Of a stretch of DNA of 64,000 bases, positions 37,106 through 47,045 are shown piece after piece (position 1 is the first letter of the stretch; each line of letters begins with the position of its first letter). The translations under genes were made by a program, and so were the position numbers. Source of the DNA: Tretioscincus oriximinensis (lineage: Eukaryota > Chordata > Lepidosauria > Squamata > Gymnophthalmidae); NCBI GenBank assembly GCA_022410635.1, contig JAJVDF010000258.1, positions 1,467,405 through 1,531,404 of the forward strand. The letters run 5' to 3'. The notes beneath the pieces are model-generated. The model did no database searches and was not told where the DNA came from. It was given only the letters and a program-made list of their open reading frames with translations.

Positions 37106-37416
37106 AAGAAAAGAAAGGAATCTGATGCCTCCCCTGCACCCATCCAAGATTACCATTGCCTCCAGGGCCTGCAGCCACCCCTGGGGCCACTCAGTCCACA
37201 GGGCCACAGGCTGGAGGCTTCTGAGGGCACTTTGGCATCCACGTCTTAGGCCCCAAGCCCGGGATGATCAGGAAAGGCACGCAAGTTCCTCTATGCTATG
37301 GAGGTTGGTTGACTTGGATATCATTTGATACTATTTTTGGAAGTTTTCCTGCACATGGCAGCCATTTTCCCTCAGTGTTTTCACAATATTCCCTCAAATT
37401 TCACAAATAATGAGAA

Positions 37417-37900
37417 ATGGCATCAGCATCCAAAGCTAAAGTTCAAAAGAGAGCAAGTTCAAAAGAGAGTTACAAGGATGGTGTGTGGTCTGGAAACCAT
37501 GTCCAATGAGGAATGGTTAAAGGATCTAGGGATGTTTAGTCTGCAAAAGAGAAGACTGAGAGGAGACCTGATAGCTGTCTACAAATATCCGAAGGACTGT
37601 CAACAGAGCACAGGGATCAGCATTGTTCTCATTGGCACATGGAAGGACTAGAAACAATGGGATGAAATTGCATGGAAGTAGATTTAGATTAGATATCAGA
37701 AAAAAAATTTTGACAGTCAGGGTGATAAAACAGTGGAACAGTTTGCTACAGGAGGTGGTGAGTTTGTCTTCGCTGGAAGCCTTTAAACAGAGACTGGACA
37801 GTCATCTGTCTGAGATGGTTTAATGAATCCTGTATTGAGTAGGGGGTTGGACCCGATGGCCCTGGGGGGGGTCCCTTCCAACTCTATGATTCTATGATTA
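37417..37900 (+). mobile_element. CR1-derived 3' element with non-CR1 leader, copy 2
   Basis: The plus strand carries the leader AATGGCATCAGCATCCAAAG, the tandem AAGTTCAAAAGAGAGC duplication, then the CR1 RT tail: [60 protein letters not shown] and SLEAFKQRLDSHL. A frameshift interrupts it at about 37640. It ends in the CR1 3' terminus GGGGGTTGGACC, TTCCAACTCTATGATTC, TATGATT. Sharing both leader and duplication with 28598-29058 shows that the two copies descend from one non-standard master. Confidence 0.85.
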
Positions 37901-38227
37901 AAACAAATATCACTCTAGTGGGCCCTTAATCAGCTATTTATTGCTGAAATGTAAACAAATACCTGGAAATGCGCTTTGGGCGTCCAGGAATTGGGGACGA
38001 AGGGAACGGCCAGTAGGCAGCCGGTGCGGCATCTTTTCTTCTGGGGTAAAATTGCCCCAGGAATGCTCGCTCCGGCTGCATGAGAGCTAGGGAGAGGCGG
38101 AGCATCAGCGCTGGTATTTAAGCACGCCTCTGTCCTCACTAGATGCTGTTGCAATGGCGCTGGAGATCGAGGGCTTATCAATCTTACATCAGCCCAGAGC
38201 CCTCATAGTGTGCTTTTTCATTTTTGC

Positions 38228-38810
38228 AGGTACTCCTCGGTGGGTGTGGCTATTAGCACACAGCATCGTTTAGTGGGCCAGTCATTATGCTGCAACATCT
38301 TGCTGGTCTAGCTCCCTGTGGTTGCCACGTTCACTTCACCTGGAATGGATAGGGCAGCTGGGAATACGTTAGGCAGAATTGTGCCCTGTAACCATTGAAG
38401 CAATTCATCGCCTAGGAGTACCTGATGCGCTCGTTTTGCAGCTGGGCGAGAATGACCCCCGGCTTCGCGGAGCTTGTTTGTATGATTTTGCATGATCTTG
38501 AATCTTTACTGCATTTATTCTCTAACCTTAAATTGTTTTGGTCCGCTTTATTAACTCGCCTTAAGTGGGGAGGAGCACGTAATGTGTGGGCGGTCAAAGA
38601 GTATGTCACTGGGTGAATGCCCAAGTTGCTCTGCCCGAGTTGCTCATTGGATTCTAGAGCAGGGGGGCATAGTTATTGAACACATTTCATTATTCATGGC
38701 AGATGTACAAATGAATGGTCCATTCAGATGGTATGCNTTGTCCGATGAGGGCAATGAGGCTTGGATAAAACAAATTCAGATGGCTCTTATGCAGTGTGTG
38801 TTGAGCTNGG
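38228..38810 (+). pseudogene. SGNH-hydrolase-like pseudogene of a retroelement
   Basis: SGNH hydrolases use four blocks. Block I is visible at about 38240-38280, where the nucleophile serine sits in an Ala-His-Ser context (codons 38256-38264), soon followed by a TAG stop. Block III is at 38445-38456 as Gly-Glu-Asn-Asp, preceded by PDALVLQL. The WSALLTRLKWGGA-type segment at about 38545-38575 follows after a frameshift. The last block, the catalytic Asp-Gly-x-His, is at 38727-38738, with an ambiguous base (N) in the presumed His codon and a likely missing base after it, then LSDEGNEAW. At least one stop and two or three frame changes make it non-functional. In intact relatives the enzyme is an esterase-like ORF of a transposable element with unproven role. 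Confidence 0.65.
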
Positions 38811-39172
38811 ATGGGCCAGGAGTAGGGCTAGGATGGGCCAGGAGTGTGTGGCGGGAGCAGCCGTTTGCTGCTCTTGTGGCAGTAGCGCATCTCGGCTGGC
38901 CTGATGGGATAGTTTTAACTGGTGGACAGATTTCCCTTAACTATCCCAAAAATGTTGTGAGGGCCCCTCTAAAGAGGTTCAGCGTCACATGGCTTGCCTT
39001 AGGCACGGAATGAAGCCAATCGTGATCCTGAATTGGGGAGGGGGTGCTTCAATAAAGGCTGCCGCCTTGAGAGCCCCGAAAAAACCTCCTTGGTCCTCAT
39101 TTGGTCCGCCTCAAGCATTGGGCTTGGCGGAGCTCACTGAGGTGCCAACTGGTGACTGCCTTAGCAAGGGCT

Positions 39173-39495
39173 GGGCAGAGTTGGGCACGTGAGCAAGTTG
39201 GGTGTTACCCGTCTGGTGCCGGGTGGGCCAGGCGGGGCTCGCGGGAAGCGAGCAGCGGATGTGGCCATTCCAAAGGGTGAATGGCAGAGTTGGCCACGTG
39301 AGCAAGTTGGGTGTTACCCGTCTGGTGCCGGGTGGGCCAGGCGGGGCTCGCGGGAAGCGAGCAGCGGATGTGGCCATTCCGAAGGGTGAATGGCAGAGTT
39401 GGCCACGTGAGCAAGTTGGGTGTTACCCGTCTGGGCCAGGCGGGGCTCGCGGGAAGCGAGCAGNGGATGTGGCCATTCCAAAGGGTGAATGGCGT
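39173..39495 (+). repeat. Three tandem copies of a 109-bp GC-rich repeat
   Basis: The string GAGCAAGTTGGGTGTTACCC recurs at 39191, 39300 and 39409, an exact 109-bp period. The first two copies are nearly identical; the third lacks about 10 bp in the GGTGCCGGGTGGGCC part. Each copy contains CACGTG and the CGGGGCTCGCGGGAAGCGAG palindrome-rich core. The overlapping open frames on both strands are artefacts of this repeat. The array lies in the 3' part of the retroelement-like block. Confidence 0.95.
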
Positions 39496-39939
39496 TAGTC
39501 CCTGGAACGCCCCAATGCGGGGCTGTGCGGGACTGTCAGCCAGATGCGCTTCCTTACACACTCCTACCTCATACTATGGCCTTTTATAGTTCCAATGTTG
39601 TTCTATGATCCGATATTGTCCTATGATCCAATTTTGTTCTATGATCCGACGTTATACCTGAAGACAATTGTATATTAAGTTTAATAAATGTTATACTATT
39701 ACTGTATACGGTCTCACGGTGCCTGTTTCACTTTAGCCCACCAAAAATAGGATCAGGCAAATGATCTCCCTCAGATCATTGGCATTGCAGATAGAAAGCT
39801 TCTGTCATTGTCAAAAGAAAAATGAAAATGTTTCAAAAGTTTAACTGTATTTGTAATTAAAATGTATTTTGGAGGCCTATTCCATGCAGTTTACTGAACT
39901 CGTATTTCAAAACCATTGGGAAAAAGAGAAGGCATGGAA

Positions 39940-40060
39940 GAACATAAGAACATGACAGGAAGCCTGTTGAGGCAGGGCATGCCTTATCTAGTTCAGAGTT
40001 CTGTCTCTTATTGTGGGTCACCAAAGCACTCCTGGGTATTCTCAAAAAGAAGATGAAAAA
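39940..40060 (-). mobile_element. CR1 3' UTR fragment
   Basis: AAGAACATAAGAACATGACA then CTTATCTAGTTCAGAGTTCT and GTCTCTTATTGTGGGTCACC correspond, as reverse complement, to the CR1 3' UTR seen at 10030-10130 and 48575-48670, including the octamer-like terminal repeat. Nothing further 5' is preserved. Confidence 0.7.
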
Positions 40061-40737
40061 GTCATAAACATCATTAGTTTTCAACTTCTCTGAATAAAAG
40101 CCCATTGCCGGAGTTTAATGTAACCGACTGTATGTTTGTGTGTCTGTCTAGCTTGTTCTTCTTACTCCCTTCATGTTCCTCTTTCCCTCCACCCGTGTTG
40201 TTCCCTCCCTGTTTCTGTTGCTGTGCTGGGCCAGGCTCCATTGCAACTGCAGGTGGCCTGGCCCTGCTTTTAGAATGTTGATGATATCACTCAAGGCCTT
40301 GGGATTCATCCAAAAAGCCTTCAAAAAGTATAGTGGTCCAGGAAATAGCAGCCACCATCTCCATCAGAACCTCAAGTCATACTTTTGCTACCTTTTCCTT
40401 GCTGCTTTTGCCATGTTTTGGTCATTAAGGAGTGGCATTGGAAAATCACAGTGGGAGAACTGGAGATGAGGAAAGCAGGGTGTGTACAAAACCAGGAATC
40501 ATATACTCACATATGAGAATCTCGTGTGACTCTCGTCTGAACTAGTCTTCAGCAAAACTATCATTTTTTTTAATTTTACAGAGTCATTTATTTATTCAAA
40601 TGGGTTAAGTGTAATAATGGGGAGTTTACAAACAAAACTCTCACCCAAATGTTTACCATGTCATCAGAGCGTTTGATGCCACTGTGATATATTTGAGGAT
40701 ATCTGCAGTTGCAGCCATTCTTATATGCAAATTGACC

Positions 40738-41440
40738 TTTTTTAATGATTTTTTAAATTTAAATACAACAACCATACAAATAACAAACACACAAAAAACA
40801 GAAAAATGATACACAAACCTTCACAAACACATATCACAATAAACATAAATATCCATACAACTTAACATATAAATTAGGGTACACCTTCATAGATCTATAT
40901 CTTCACGCGTTGGTATCTCTTCAACCTACCACATCCTTTCTGCCAGTAGATAGTGCCTATCCTTCCCTTTATTATCTAATTCCATTATATCTCTTGATTA
41001 GATTGACTTGCTCATATAGTACTATTTTATTTTCTAAATTAAGTATTTGATTACAGTTTAACAGTTTCTCCCAGTTTCTTACAGCTACCATAAAGGATCC
41101 ATAACCTTCTAATATCTTCCTACATTGGGTGGTAAAGTCAAATTGCATTTGTTCAATAACATAAAAATGCCATTTATTTATCGTCCACTCTGTTTCATTT
41201 TTTCACCCATAGGCTATAACTGATTGTACTGCTATAAGTAACTGTAATACAAGTTATTTATCTTGAGGTAAAACATTAGTATCATGTAAGGCTAACAATA
41301 GACAGCATTTATCTGCACGCCCAGAATTATTTCAATTTGTCATAATATTTTTTGCCAAAAATTATTTACTGTAACACAATTTCACCATAGGTGCATATAA
41401 GTTCCTCTTTCAAGATGGCAATGCCAGCACATTGGATTGA
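40738..41440 (-). mobile_element. L1 LINE 3' fragment
   Basis: The plus strand opens with TTTAATGATTTTTTAAATTT and CAACAACC, a reversed A-rich tail. At 41380-41410 the minus strand gives a degenerate His-x-Trp-(Trp)-x-Cys zinc-knuckle motif of L1 ORF2. The intervening sequence is AT-rich and full of stops. The layout parallels the longer copy at 59760-61020. Confidence 0.55.
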
Positions 41441-41932
41441 ATCCTTGAATCATGTGTGACAGCTGAGCTGGTTTCTGTGCCATCGATGAATCACCTTTAC
41501 TCTCAACTCCCTTCTTCTGTAACAACAATCACCATTAATCATATGAATATTATTTTCTATTTTCTCCTGATCGTCTTCACCCATAATGTAAACAGCATAA
41601 TTCATGTGAATCACAATGATTGTTGTGGTATCTGCTGCATGCTGATGTTTCCAGCAGTGGCAGCTCCAAGCTTTATGAATAGATGCTTGTGGGAACAGTC
41701 TAAGTGACCATTGGCTGCAGGGACGGGGGCTTTGGATTGGCTTGAATGGATTTGCTGGGAATGTAGTTGAAGTGTGTTCAGAGATCATCATGAAACACAA
41801 AAGGAAAAACATTACTGCTTTGCCTATGGGGTTCCATGGTAATGGTGACATCGAAATGATGTCACTATGCCAGAACTCAAATGCCCAGGGGATTGGTGGC
41901 ATTGCCAGCAGTCCCCTGACCAATGGTGGTCC

Positions 41933-41989
41933 TGGACTGGACCTCATGAGTGGCAGCTGTTACACCGGTGCTCACAAGGTCCAGTCCAG
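41933..41989. repeat. Hairpin with 13-bp perfect stem
   Basis: CTGGACTGGACCT and AGGTCCAGTCCAG are perfect inverted repeats flanking a loop of about 30 bases. Other small palindromes follow (GTAGCAGCC-GATA-GGCTGCTAC near 42076; CTACCAGCAGTAG with CTACTGGTAG near 42126-42160). Together they suggest that 41700-42310 is a decayed fold-back element, but no outer ends could be matched. Confidence 0.55.
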
Positions 41990-42386
41990 GGTTGAGAGGA
42001 ATAGCAGAGGCAGCAGGGATGACATCATAGGGGAAGGTCACTGCCATAGGTGCAGCATCAGTGGGTTTAGTATCGTAGCAGCCGATAGGCTGCTACCACA
42101 CTAAATTCGTCCCTAGCCTACCATTCTACCAGCAGTAGTGAATATGCCGCTACTGGTAGAGGTGCCCCCTGATCCCTCCCCCAGCTCCCCCATCCCATAA
42201 GGCAGGAACTTTGTGAGTGGCAATGAATGCACCACCACTTTGCAGAGCTAGGCCTGGGGGCCGTTGAAAGATCCACCACTCCCAATCCCTCACCCGACCA
42301 CCTGACCCTTAAGCCCATTCTGCCTTGCCACCCACGTTGCCATTCCTGGCTGCTCTAGGAATAGACAAAACTTTACTGATCCTTGG

Positions 42387-42656
42387 TGGGAGGAGGGAAG
42401 GAGCAGAGTAGAGATGGGAGGGGCAAGGAGCAGAAGAGAGGGAGAATGAGGGAAGGAGCAGAGTAGAGATGGGAGGGAGCAAGAAGAAGATGAAGAACGT
42501 GAGCCAGATGGTAAAATGGGGCCCTGGGGGGCAGAGAGGGAAGCACACAGAGAGGAAGAAACAGAGAAAGAGGAAAAAGGGAAAGGGGGGGAGAGGGGGA
42601 GTGGGGAGGGGATTCCAAGGTGGAATGTGGGCAGGGGGAGGGGCCAGGGAGGGGTG
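42387..42656 (+). repeat. Polypurine tract with internal 55-bp duplication
   Basis: About 270 bases are almost entirely A and G on the plus strand. GGAAGGAGCAGAGTAGAGAT occurs twice, 55 bp apart (42396 and 42451). Such mirror-rich purine tracts can adopt triplex (H-DNA) structures. Open frames on both strands here reflect composition only. Confidence 0.85.
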
Positions 42657-43904
42657 AACCTTTCCCACCCCGCAATGCTTTGTGGGCTTGCAGCTAGTAC
42701 AGCATAAATGTGTAGTAACTATTCACTGCACAACACTGTCCTGATGCATAATGGAAGTGGAATTGACTATAAATCACTTTTGAAGTGAGAGGTACAGGTA
42801 TAACAACAGTTACTAGAGTAAAACCTTAGATACAACGGGCATATAAAGGCCAATTCCACATGTGTGTGTGTGTTTATGCATGCAGGCCTTACTATAGCGT
42901 CTTTAAGTCATATATAACTTTCTGCTTTTTCTCTTTAAGGATGATTTTCCAAACAGTGCAATTTTTTATTTTAAGAGGTAGGGATTTTTAATAGGAAAAA
43001 AAAATGAAAACCTAAGTCTATTGAAGGTGAGTTATAAAGCATGGCTTATATTATCTAATATTCTGTGCCACAATAGTCAATAATGTTATTTCAGGTACAA
43101 ATTGCAGGAATCCTTAAAAAAAGTGCACTGTTTCCCTGATGGTTTTCTCTGACAGCAAGCTAAATTATTCACTGTAGGCACACATTCCGCACTGTATTCA
43201 GTAGGTATCATTAAAATGTCAACATTTACTAACAGTTCTTACCCAGAAATTGAAGCCACAGTATTCTCTTCCCAGTAAAAAGACTTGTGTTAAAAGCCAT
43301 TGTGAGATAAATGTTGAAAAAGGTTGTCTCCCCAAGCTGAGATTCTTGCTTGTTCCCAGTTCTACAAGCCAGATTTATTTGACATTGGACTGATTAGAAA
43401 TCACTTTCCAGAGTGATTGGTTCAGGTTTTATGCCATTTTATATGCAATAAAATTCAAAACTGATCAAAGCAATCAACAGACCATTTAAAATACTAATGC
43501 TAGTTTTCCAAATGATCCTTGTCAGTCACCTAATATAATAGTATTGCTCTAGTAACCAGATAAAACATACCCATCAACTACACTCAAGATACACTTAATG
43601 GAATATTCTCCTCTTTGACCTTTCCATCTCCTATCACTTCTCACAGTCAAATATTATACAACATATTCCACAAAATAATAAATTCCCTTTCATTGGAGAA
43701 CTGGATCTAGGCCTCTTTTTATTGAATTGGAGGAAATATGTTTCTTAAAATAAAACAGATATTGTTCTCCAAAATCAATGAAGAATCTAAGGGTGCTAAG
43801 CTTTGTATTATAGCTTATGTAGACACCTGTTCACAATATTATAACAAATTTCTCTGGTTTTAAATTGCTATTCTTTGTGTCCAGTGCTTGAGAACTCTTC
43901 TAAT

Positions 43905-44095
43905 AGACAATCTGCTCTAGTGGTTGGAGTGTTAGATTCTTATCTGGAAGACTTCCAGGGAGGTGACCTTGGGCTAGTCACAGTTATTTGGAGCTCCCTC
44001 ATCCCCACCTACTTCACAAGGTGTCTGTTGTGAAGAGAAGAGCATAAGTTGTAAGCCAATGGGAAAAGGGCTACAAAAACCAACTCCCCCTCCCA
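43905..44095 (+). mobile_element. tRNA-derived SINE, nearly full length
   Basis: The sense strand reads CTAGTGGTTGGAGTGTTAGA (A-box region), then GAGGTGACCTTGGGCTAGTC and ACAGTTATTTGGAGCTCCCT, CCCCACCTACTTCACAAGGT, GTCTGTTGTGAAG, ending CTACAAAAACCAACTCCCC. It is the same family as 11371-11603 in the opposite orientation, and is moderately diverged. Confidence 0.8.
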
Positions 44096-44344
44096 ATAAT
44101 TCACTGTAAATCATTACAACAGTTCTTATTCTTTGTTTTCTGGATTATATCACATGTTGATATAAAGACCCAAATAGGCAACTCCATTTAGGGTGATTGG
44201 CAAAAGCACTTACACACTGTTGCCTCTGTCCCTCTATTCTGAGCACAGAAATGCCATGTTCCATAGTATCCAGGTTATAGGATTGAAATTATTACTGAAA
44301 ATGGAATTTGCTTAGAAACCCACAAGAGTGCCCTTAACGCAATT

Positions 44345-44725
44345 TGTGTTTAATGCACTCTTGTAATGCTTTTGCCTAGGGATGCTGGTTGGACAGCTGC
44401 CTGCCTGATCAGAGCTCAGTTCTTGGGACTCTTCTGATGAAATCATCCCCCCCTCCCAGACCTGCGTGCCTGGCACCAGATTATGGTGGGTCTCCCCATT
44501 GGTTCTGCTGCTTTGTAATTTCAAATGTCCCTTCACTGCTCCAGCATGGCAAATTTGAACTGTCACAGCAGAGCCAATGGGGAGACCCATAGCAAACTGC
44601 TACCCCAGTCCCAAGGCAGCGGTGGCAGGGAGGGGAGCTTTTGACATTGCCAGAAGTGCTTCAGAGACTTAGCAGCTGTACGACCAGAATCCCAAGGCAA
44701 AATTGCATTAAGTACACTCTAGCAT
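44345..44725. mobile_element. Fold-back (MITE-like) element
   Basis: The outer arms AATGCTTTTGCCTAGGGATG then CTGGTTGGACAGCTGC (about 44366-44400) and their inverted counterpart at about 44664-44712 pair imperfectly. Inner arms GGGTCTCCCCATTGGTTCTG (44488) and CAGAGCCAATGGGGAGACCC (44569) are perfect or nearly so over about 20 bp. No transposase is present. A target duplication could not be defined. Confidence 0.65.
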
Positions 44726-44758
44726 GATTTTCAGGGCAAACACCAGTCAAGTGTATGA

Positions 44759-45054
44759 CAGCGGTCCTCAAATTATGGCCTGTGGGTCACATGCAGCCCG
44801 CCAATGACATTTATCTGGCCCGCAAAATGTTGTTGTCACCGCTGTCTATCCTGATTAGCAGCCGACTAGTCCTGGGCTCACAGTAACACACCCCTTGCCT
44901 TTTCAATAGCGCATGCGCACAGTGCGCACTTCATGACACTAGGGGTCCAAAAACTAGTAATTTCCTCAAAGTTTTTTTTAAACTATAGTCCGGCGATCCA
45001 GCGATCTGAGGGACAGTGAACTGGCCCCCTGTTCAAAATGTTTGAGGATCCCTG
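44759..45054. mobile_element. hAT-like non-autonomous element, 296 bp
   Basis: It starts CAGCGGTCCTCAAATTATGG and ends, as reverse complement, CAGGGATCCTCAAACATTTT. The TIR CAGNGGTCCTCAAACT with adjacent GGCCCGC is a widespread vertebrate hAT terminus. The 8-bp flanks GTGTATGA and TTGTCTGA agree at 6 of 8 positions, consistent with the hAT target-duplication length. The interior has GCGCATGCGC and other palindromes but no ORF. Confidence 0.75.
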
Positions 45055-45454
45055 TTGTCTGACTTTATAAATATAGCATGAAAAAAGCAGTTCCCATTTG
45101 GACTCTGTTCTATATCCCAGGAGGACAATCTCTGTTTTTACACAAGGGGAGATTTGCACAAAAGCAGAGATTTCAAACAAACACCACTCCATCTACGGTC
45201 ACATTGCAAGCCAAAATGGTAGCTCCAGTTTCCCTCCTGCCCTATTAAGCTGCTAATTTGTGACCACAATAGGGCAGGGAACTGGGGAAAACAGCAAAGT
45301 GGATTTAAATCCCCATCAGTTCAGATTTGTCCTCTACTGCAAATGCAGCCTCATTTGTTTGCACAAAGAGATGCCTCTGATATTATCATTGCATTGGGAT
45401 ATTTAAAGCTACTGCTACCATTCACAACTTAATAAAATTGTTATTATTTATTAG

Positions 45455-45615
45455 GATTATTTATTTACATTTATGCCCTGTCCTATACCCGAAGGCCTCA
45501 GGACAGCCAACAATACAAACGTATCATTAAAAACAATATAAAAACTGTACCCAGAAGTGGGAAGAGAATAATGTTTCTTCAGCCAAAGTCCAAGTGAAAG
45601 AGGTGTGTCTAGTTG
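45455..45615 (-). mobile_element. L2-like LINE 3' fragment
   Basis: TTATTTACATTTATGCCCTG, then TCCTATACCCGAAGGCCTCA and GGACAGCCAACAATAC form the reversed L2 tail. It is followed by TTCTTCAGCCAAAGTCCAAG and GTGTGTCTAG, the reversed RT-tail block, which is truncated. Confidence 0.7.
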
Positions 45616-45964
45616 TAGTAGACTGGTGTCAACAATAATGAATTGTATTCTTTCACAAAAAGTACTGCATCTTAACAAATCAAATCAGTCATTCTTGTGG
45701 CTACTAAACAGTTCTCGGTTCTCATTTTTCTGGGTTTTAATCATTCAGAACTGAGGACTGGTGAATAGCATGCATAATCTTTTCCAGCAATTTTAGTGAC
45801 CTGTTCTCATTTATGATGCCTATTTCACTGCACTAATATCTCTGCCTATATAAATCCTTAACATTTCTATAGTATTCCAACATTGATACAGATTGGCTTT
45901 GTAATGCAAAGAAGCAAAAGAGAAATTCAACCTTTCCATTCGATTCCAAAAGCAAGATAAATAA

Positions 45965-46056
45965 TACATTGACTGCTTATTTGGGCACAACCAAACTGCG
46001 TATTTGGGCACAATCAAACTGATACACTGACTGCTTATTTGGTCACAACCAAACTG
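45965..46056 (+). repeat. Short tandem duplications of a 23-35 bp unit
   Basis: TTATTTGGGCACAACCAAACTG (two forms: 45977 and 46034) and a central GTATTTGGGCACAATCAAAC copy (46000) form three repeats. The outer two also share the preceding TACA-TGACTGC. They are diverged by single substitutions. Confidence 0.85.
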
Positions 46057-46550
46057 AACCAGGATATCAGAATTGCCACCAAGCTGCTTGACACACTAAC
46101 ACAGGTCATCATAATGTTAAACTCCTGTGACACAATCCTCACGTCCAATTTGTAGATACAGTAGGTATTACAGAAGAGGACATGACAAGAAGTCAAGATC
46201 ATGCCAAACAAAATTTGATGATAAGGATCATTTCCTTTTTGATGCATTTAGAAACAATATATCAATGGAAGGCATTATGCATTTTAGTATAGCTCCTCAA
46301 TGCTATGCGCCAAGCAAATGATCCTCTCTTTAGATCACAAGGGAGCTGAATTTACAAAATTTACAGCTTACTTCCTGGATGCTTTTGATGAGCCTTTCCA
46401 GAAAAAAAGCCTTTGATGCGGATTTTAAAGCTCTCAAGGAACCATGCCGTCAATTAAAAATTGAGAAAGTGTTTTTATTAACGAGACTTCAGAAGGCAAC
46501 TGAATTCGAACAGGACCAGTGGGCCAGTTGATTCATTAACCTTATATAGC

Positions 46551-47045
46551 TAGGGCTGCCATATTTTGGCAGCACAAAACCGGGACAGGGGTGGGGTGGA
46601 GGTGAGACAGGCAGAACCTCTCTTCTGCCTGCCTCACCACAAGCGTCCGTGTGTGTGCGCGTGCACGCGCGTGTGTGTGAAGCTGCTCCAATGCTGTAGA
46701 CGGGGTTTGGCACATCTGCTAGCGCGCCAACTCACCTCCAGCGGAAGAAAAATGCCTGGGTTTGTGACAGGAGAACAGAGCTGTCCTCCTGTCTCAAACC
46801 TAGGCATTTTTCCTTTGCTGGAGGCGAGTTGGTGCACTAGCAGATGCGTGAAACCCCGTTTCCAGGACCCCGGAAAGCATTGCTTGGGCTGCAGCCGTCA
46901 GCTCTGACGGCTCCTTTGCCTTTAAAATCCTGCATTTTTACATTCCCTGATGCAGCATCGGGGAATGTAAAAAGCCGGGATTTTGTCTTAAAACCCGGAG
47001 GGGACTATATTTTAGTCCCCCAAAGCGGGACAATCAGCAACCCTA
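46551..47045. mobile_element. hAT-like fold-back MITE, about 495 bp
   Basis: The ends TAGGGCTGCC and, as reverse complement, TAGGGTTGCT are short TIRs. The flanks TATATAGC (46543-46550) and TATATAGA (47046-47053) agree at 7 of 8, as for an 8-bp hAT duplication. Inside is a large inverted repeat: about 46728-46772 (CCAACTCACCTCCAGCGGAA, then AAATGCCTGGGTTTGTGACA) pairs with about 46786-46833. There is also an alternating GTGTGCGCGTGCACGCGCGT Z-DNA-prone stretch (46651-46680). Frames on both strands are by-products of the palindrome. Confidence 0.7.

Larger units (their letters stand above)
37930..39725 (+). mobile_element. Decayed YR-retrotransposon-like (DIRS/Ngaro-type) block
   Basis: A GC- and CpG-rich block clearly distinct from the AT-rich intron contains, in order, a non-coding lead (37930-38220), an SGNH-hydrolase remnant (38228-38810), a short GATGGGCCAGGAGT duplication (38811-38850), three 109-bp tandem repeats (39173-39495) and a tail with an AATAAA (39681-39686). 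SGNH hydrolase genes with this particular W-x-x-x-HSI-x-x-WA start accompany Ngaro/DIRS-type tyrosine-recombinase retrotransposons in vertebrates. No recombinase or RT remains here, so the element class is inferred from the hydrolase and the repeat-rich end only. The boundaries are approximate. Confidence 0.55.

Noticed and set aside
39173..39495. CRISPR-like array
   Set aside because: Units are 109-bp direct tandem repeats without unique spacers, in vertebrate DNA.
39189..39589. Several overlapping 66-118 codon frames on both strands
   Set aside because: They repeat with the 109-bp unit and exist because GC-rich sequence lacks stops.
41450..41947. 165-codon minus-strand ORF
   Set aside because: Overlapped by open plus-strand frames and small palindromes; no family resemblance, likely a decayed fold-back element.
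42309..42707. Pro/Ser-rich and Arg/Glu-rich ORFs on opposite strands
   Set aside because: Composition of the polypurine tract alone explains them.
46566..46907. 113-codon ORF and its minus-strand partner with similar peptide
   Set aside because: Both arise from the internal palindrome of the hAT-like MITE.
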